A stretch of DNA of 8,447 bases. Origin: Rickettsiales bacterium (GTDB taxonomy: Bacteria; Pseudomonadota; Alphaproteobacteria; Rs-D84; CACZYB01). The position numbers and the translations under genes were made by a program. This document shows, one piece after another, positions 5,019 through 8,447 of the stretch (position 1 is the stretch's first letter; the number at the start of each line of letters is the position of its first letter). Under the pieces are notes generated by a model. It did no database searches and was not told where the DNA came from. It saw only the letters and a program-made list of their open reading frames with translations. Location of the stretch: positions 1 to 8,447 of the forward strand of contig JAITSG010000026.1 in NCBI GenBank assembly GCA_031288035.1. The letters are read 5' to 3'.

Positions 5019-5029
5019 GGTTGTATAAA
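5001..5029 (+). promoter_or_regulatory. Promoter of the mreC-mreD-mrdA-rodA operon
   Basis: A perfect TTGACA (5001-5006) and TATAAA (5024-5029, 5/6) have an ideal 17-bp spacer. Transcription should start near 5036, about 20 nt before the mreC ATG. Two exact 9-bp direct repeats AAATCAAGG (5012-5020 and 5027-5035) flank and overlap the -10, spaced 15 bp apart, and could bind a regulator. Confidence 0.8.
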
Positions 5030-5056
5030 TCAAGGAAAAACAAGGGGAATAGCGTT

Positions 5057-5929
5057 ATGGGGGCTTTTTCAAAACCCAAATCCAACAAGCATGTTTTCAA
5101 AAGGCTCGCCAAAAGGATGCTGTCGCTGACGTTCGTCGGATTCGCCTTGATGCTGGTTTTCGTGTTCGGTTCGGACCACAAGGCCGCGATCAGGGTCGAG
5201 GGCGCGGTATTGGACGCCGTGTCGCCGTTGGCCGAGGCCGTGACGTGGCCTTTCCGCCGCGCGGCCGATTTCGTCTCAAGCGTGGGGCGGTTCCGCGTGG
5301 TCGACCGCATAAACGTCGGGCTGCAGGAAAGGATACTGGAGCTCGAGCAGGAGATTTCGCTCATGAGGATGGCGCTGGCCGAGGCCGATACGGCGGCCGG
5401 GGAGTGTTCGTTTGTCCGTTCCAGGCCGGCGGTGGCGGCGGTCGCGCGCGTCGCGGGACAGGGCGGCGGCGGGCTGACGCGGTCTTACATTCTCGCCGCC
5501 GGAAAGGCCGGGGGCGTCGAAAAGTACCAGGCCGTCATGTCGGGCGACGCGCTTGTCGGCCAGATAGTGGCGGTCGGCTCCGACTATTCGCGCATGATGC
5601 TTCTGACCGACGCGGCCAGCCGCGTTTCCGTCGCGAACAAGCGTACCGGGACGCGCGCGTTCCTGGTCGGGAACAATTCTATGTATCCCCGCCTGCTCCA
5701 CCTGGAGACGCAGGACGTGTTCGAGCCGGGCGACGTCCTGGTCACGACCGGGCTCGACGGCAATATTCCGCCCGAGATTCCGGTCGGCATGATCGGCGCG
5801 TATTCGTCGGAGGGCGGGATAACGGTGCAGCCGTTCGCCGACGAGGACAGGCTCTGGTTCGTGCGCATCCTTAGCAATCCCGACGCTGCCGGGATAAGGT
5901 CGTTCCTTCATGCCGAGGCCGCGAGATGA
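5057..5929 (+). CDS. mreC: MreC, rod-shape-determining periplasmic scaffold protein
   Basis: The frame encodes 290 residues. MreC is a bitopic inner-membrane protein whose periplasmic part activates PBP2/RodA and links them to MreB through MreD. Seen: a short basic cytoplasmic tail (1-21), a transmembrane helix at about 22-38 (LSLTFVGFALMLVFVFG), a coiled-coil stretch at about 84-113 (INVGLQERILELEQEISLMR), and the two beta domains at about 122-275 with family signatures (VMSGDALVGQIVAVG, RMMLLTDAASRV, FEPGDVLVTTGLDGNIPPEI, PVGMIG). I chose ATG 5057 because AAGGGG (5042-5047) lies 9 nt upstream; an upstream in-frame TTG at 5021 falls inside the promoter and would precede the transcription start. 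The stop overlaps the mreD start in ATGA. It is first in its operon, with no mreB upstream, unlike the usual mreB-mreC order. Confidence 0.96.
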   Translation: MGAFSKPKSNKHVFKRLAKRMLSLTFVGFALMLVFVFGSDHKAAIRVEGAVLDAVSPLAEAVTWPFRRAADFVSSVGRFRVVDRINVGLQERILELEQEISLMRMALAEADTAAGECSFVRSRPAVAAVARVAGQGGGGLTRSYILAAGKAGGVEKYQAVMSGDALVGQIVAVGSDYSRMMLLTDAASRVSVANKRTGTRAFLVGNNSMYPRLLHLETQDVFEPGDVLVTTGLDGNIPPEIPVGMIGAYSSEGGITVQPFADEDRLWFVRILSNPDAAGIRSFLHAEAAR

Positions 5930-6438
5930 ATCGTTTCAAACGGCAGTCGCTCGTTCCAGTTGCGAAGTCGTGGCTGTCCGCCGCGGTTCCGGCCGTGCTG
6001 TCCTTTCTTATCGCCACGATATCGTTCTCGCCCTCGTCGTTCAGGACGCGTCCGCAGCTAGCCGTGATACCGGTATTTTTCTACGCCTTTCGCGCGGACG
6101 CCCGCTTCGGCGCGGTGATGGCCATGGCGCTCGGCTGGATGGAGGACTACGTTTCCGGCGCGCCGCTGGGGGCGAACGCTCTGCTGTTCCCGGTACTGTA
6201 CCTTGCGATACGGTACCAGAAGTTTTTTTCGGTCGGCGATTCGTTTCGCTTTTCGTGGATGGCGTTCTGCATCGCGGCGTTCGCGCTGGTCTTCGCCAAA
6301 TACGCGCTCGGGTTCTATTTTCTGCCCGGCATGGCGCCGGGGCGTTCGTTCATGGCGTGGCTCTTGCTCGCCGCGTCGTATCCGGCCGTCTACTATGTCC
6401 TGAAGGTCCTGTCGGGGAAGGGGGAAGGCGATGCGTGA
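5926..6438 (+). CDS. mreD: MreD, rod-shape-determining membrane protein
   Basis: The frame encodes 170 residues, normal for MreD, a polytopic inner-membrane protein of the elongasome that binds MreC and helps connect it to the MreB filament. About five hydrophobic segments are visible (about 17-34, 44-55, 62-72, 84-96, 110-132 and 142-160, some short). The family signature occurs at 70-82 (GWMEDYVSGAPLG), after RPQLAVIPVFFYAF. It starts within the mreC stop (ATGA overlap, 4 nt) and its own end overlaps mrdA by 8 nt, so translation of the three genes is probably coupled. No oddities were noticed. Confidence 0.93.
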   Translation: MNRFKRQSLVPVAKSWLSAAVPAVLSFLIATISFSPSSFRTRPQLAVIPVFFYAFRADARFGAVMAMALGWMEDYVSGAPLGANALLFPVLYLAIRYQKFFSVGDSFRFSWMAFCIAAFALVFAKYALGFYFLPGMAPGRSFMAWLLLAASYPAVYYVLKVLSGKGEGDA

Positions 6439-8257
6439 CGCCGAGCTTACCGCCATCCTCACCCGCCGCGCGCTTGTCATAGGGGGGGCCGAGGCTGTGC
6501 TGGTCATGGTGCTGCTGGCGCGCCTTTACCAGTTCCAGGTATCGCAGAACAGCAAATATAAGAAGCTTTCCGACCAAAACGCCCTGCGCCTGAAGATACT
6601 GCCGCCCCAGCGCGGCGTCATAGCGGACAAGAACGGCGTGGAGATGGCGAAAAACCGGAGTGTGTACGAGATATTGATGATTCCGGAGGAGGTCTTGAGC
6701 AGGGGCAAGACCGTGGACGAGATACTCGGCCGGATATCGCTGCTCGTTCCTATTTCGCAGAAGGAGCACGACAAGATAATGTCCGACATCTCGAAAAAGA
6801 GGCCGTTTTTCCCGGTCGTGGTGAAGAACTATCTCTCCTGGGACGACATGGCCAAGATACAGCTTGTGAACCTGGAGCTTCCAGGCGTGTCGGTCGAGGA
6901 GGGCAAGCAGCGCAGCTATCCCATGGGCGAGGTGTCTTCCCACGCCGTGGGCTACGTCGCCGCGGTGGCCGAGGAGGAGGTGAAGGGTGCCTCGGTGTAC
7001 GAGCTTTCCCTCCCGGATTCGAAGATAGGCAAGACCGGGGTGGAAAAGGCGCATGAAGGCGAGCTTCGCGGCAAATCCGGCGAGGAGATCCAGGTCGTCA
7101 ACGCGGTCGGCCGCGTAATAGAGACCCTTGAGACAAGGCGCAAGGCCGCCGTTCCCGGCCGCAACGTCCGCCTCACCGTCGACAATAGGCTCCAGGAGTA
7201 CGCGTACCAAAGGATAAGCCATGAATCCGCCAGCGCCGTCATGATGGACGTGTTGACGGGCGACGTCCTTTTGATGATATCGGTTCCCGGGTTCAATCCG
7301 AACATATTCCAAAACGACATCAACGCGCCGGAGAAATTCGCCGAATACCTGGCCAATCCGTACAAGCCGCTGCTCAACAAGTCGATAGAGGGGCTGTACC
7401 CGCCCGGCTCCACGTTCAAGCCGGTGACGCTCATGGCCGCGCTTGCGAGCGGCAAGGCGACGCCCGGCACGCGCCACATGTGCGCCGGCCATTGGCACTA
7501 CGGCGGGCGGGACTGGCACTGCTGGAACGCCGGCGGGCACGGCATGGTCGACCTGATAGGTTCGCTGAAATACTCGTGCGACGTGTACTATTACAACATA
7601 GGGGCGAAGATAAACATGGACGTTATACAGGAGACGGCGTACAAGTTCGGATTCGGCTCTCCGACCGGCGTGGGCCTTCCGGGAGAGAAGGGGGGGCAGG
7701 TTCCGAGCCGCACGTGGAAGAAGAATTACCGGAGCGAGGCGTGGTACACCGGCGACACCATCGCGGCGAGCATAGGCCAGGGGCACATCCTGGCAACGCC
7801 CATGCAGCTCGCCATGTACGCCGCGCGCATAGCTAGCGGGGGCCTAGCCGTGGTTCCGCGCATAGTCCGCGGCGACAACGACGATCCGAAGTTTCCGGAG
7901 ATGGACGTGTCGCAAGACGACCTGAAGCTTGTCCAGCGCGGCATGTTCGACGTCGTGAACAGGCCGGAGGGCACAGGCAAGTACGCGCTTATCGAGCGCC
8001 ACGGCCGCGAGCTTTGCGGCAAGACCGGGACCTCGCAGGTGCGCCAGTTCACGGCCGAGGAGAAGAAATACGGCGTCGACCAGACTCTCTGGCCGTGGGA
8101 GACGCGATCGCACGCCTTGTTCATCGGGTACGCGCCCTACAGGAATCCGCGGTACGCCGTGTCCGTGGTGATAGAGCACGGCATAGCCGGCGGCGCGAAC
8201 GCCGGTCCCATCGCCCGCGATCTGATGCTTAAGGCCATGGAGCTGGGAGGACTATGA
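6431..8257 (+). CDS. mrdA: Penicillin-binding protein 2, elongation-specific transpeptidase
   Basis: The frame encodes 608 residues, the family's usual size. PBP2 crosslinks new peptidoglycan along the side wall with the glycosyltransferase RodA and is activated by MreC. Seen: a short cytoplasmic tail, one transmembrane helix at about 14-33, the pedestal/dimerisation region (about 50-235, with PPQRGVIADKNG and KTGVEKAHEGELRGKSG), then the transpeptidase domain (about 260-605). Catalytic motifs are complete: SxxK as STFK at 327-330 (Ser327 nucleophile), SxD as SCD at 382-384 (the form usual in PBP2), and KTGT at 531-534. A Cys/His/Trp-rich loop at 350-371 (CAGHWHYGG, DWHCWNAGGHG) lies between the first two, as is common in PBP2. 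Start ATG 6431 overlaps the mreD end, with purine-rich GGGGAAGG just upstream. Its stop overlaps rodA (ATGA). By my hand count 23 of 34 isoleucines use ATA. Confidence 0.97.
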   Translation: MRDAELTAILTRRALVIGGAEAVLVMVLLARLYQFQVSQNSKYKKLSDQNALRLKILPPQRGVIADKNGVEMAKNRSVYEILMIPEEVLSRGKTVDEILGRISLLVPISQKEHDKIMSDISKKRPFFPVVVKNYLSWDDMAKIQLVNLELPGVSVEEGKQRSYPMGEVSSHAVGYVAAVAEEEVKGASVYELSLPDSKIGKTGVEKAHEGELRGKSGEEIQVVNAVGRVIETLETRRKAAVPGRNVRLTVDNRLQEYAYQRISHESASAVMMDVLTGDVLLMISVPGFNPNIFQNDINAPEKFAEYLANPYKPLLNKSIEGLYPPGSTFKPVTLMAALASGKATPGTRHMCAGHWHYGGRDWHCWNAGGHGMVDLIGSLKYSCDVYYYNIGAKINMDVIQETAYKFGFGSPTGVGLPGEKGGQVPSRTWKKNYRSEAWYTGDTIAASIGQGHILATPMQLAMYAARIASGGLAVVPRIVRGDNDDPKFPEMDVSQDDLKLVQRGMFDVVNRPEGTGKYALIERHGRELCGKTGTSQVRQFTAEEKKYGVDQTLWPWETRSHALFIGYAPYRNPRYAVSVVIEHGIAGGANAGPIARDLMLKAMELGGL

Positions 8258-8447
8258 TGTACCTGCGCGGCGCGAAATCCGGGATGTTCAACTGGCATTT
8301 GGCCGCCCTGCTCGCCGTGTTGTGCGCCGTCGGCCTGATGCTTTTGTACTCCGCGGGGCGCACGCCGTGCAGCGCGAGGGGCTGCGTCGCCGCGTTCGGG
8401 GGCTGGAGCCCGTGGGCCATATCGCAGCTTCCGAAGGTTCTGTTCGG
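8254..8447 (+). CDS. rodA: RodA, peptidoglycan glycosyltransferase (N-terminal fragment, cut by window edge)
   Basis: Sixty-four codons are visible before the window ends. RodA is the SEDS-family polymerase that extends glycan strands from lipid II in the inner membrane, paired with PBP2. The N-terminus shows a first transmembrane helix (NWHLAALLAVLCAVGLMLLY) followed by SAG and then SPWAISQLPK, matching the RodA/FtsW start. Between SAG and SPWA lies a somewhat long loop with two cysteines (RTPCSARGCVAAFGGW), facing the periplasm, which could form a disulfide. ATG 8254 overlaps the mrdA stop by 4 nt; a second ATG follows at once at 8257. It completes the mreC-mreD-mrdA-rodA order typical of alphaproteobacteria. 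Confidence 0.92.
   Translation, partial: MMYLRGAKSGMFNWHLAALLAVLCAVGLMLLYSAGRTPCSARGCVAAFGGWSPWAISQLPKVLF

Noticed and set aside
5021..5056. Upstream TTG start for mreC adding 12 residues
   Set aside because: This codon lies inside the -10 region of the promoter, before the expected transcription start; ATG 5057 has AAGGGG at good spacing.
6350..7786. 478-codon minus-strand open frame
   Set aside because: Antisense to mrdA, whose catalytic motifs are intact; the protein is His/Arg/Val-rich with no fold signature.
1..8447. Mobile element, prophage or defence system
   Set aside because: No transposase, integrase, terminal inverted repeats or toxin/nuclease-like genes; all large frames are housekeeping genes.

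Overview
The window looks like chromosomal DNA of an alphaproteobacterium, probably an uncultured lineage. MreC, MreD, PBP2, RodA, RodZ and trigger factor all read like alphaproteobacterial versions, and the base composition is GC-rich. One oddity is a strong preference for the isoleucine codon ATA, unusual in a GC-rich proteobacterium. I see no transposase, integrase, phage gene or CRISPR array. This is housekeeping DNA with a few unusual small elements.

Left part, all on the minus strand. Reading in the direction of transcription: a tRNA-Leu(UAG) with its own promoter (3829 to 3675); a small orphan lipoprotein gene (3610 to 3110); then a tig-secG-rodZ cluster (2837 to 1) with a good promoter at about 2967-2939. 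tig and secG overlap by 4 nt. rodZ follows secG after 93 nt and runs off the left edge near its natural C-terminus.

Centre, minus strand. thyX (4963 to 4274) is followed by an unrecognised 62-codon gene (4164 to 3976). That small gene has a promoter matching the sigma-70 consensus at both hexamers, a leader that can fold over its ribosome binding site, and two tandem intrinsic terminators. It is the best candidate here for something undescribed.

Right part, plus strand. A compact mreC-mreD-mrdA-rodA operon (5057 to past 8447) starts from a promoter that overlaps the putative divergent thyX promoter. The genes overlap by 4, 8 and 4 nt. mreB, which usually sits directly upstream of mreC in this group, is absent, and thyX is there instead.

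The theme is cell elongation. MreC, MreD, PBP2, RodA and RodZ are parts of the rod (elongasome) complex that builds the lateral cell wall. Trigger factor and SecG handle nascent chains and export, and ThyX makes dTMP for DNA synthesis. Gaps without a protein or tRNA gene are all under 300 bp. The two largest (2838-3109 and 3760-3975) hold promoters, hairpins and terminators, described individually.
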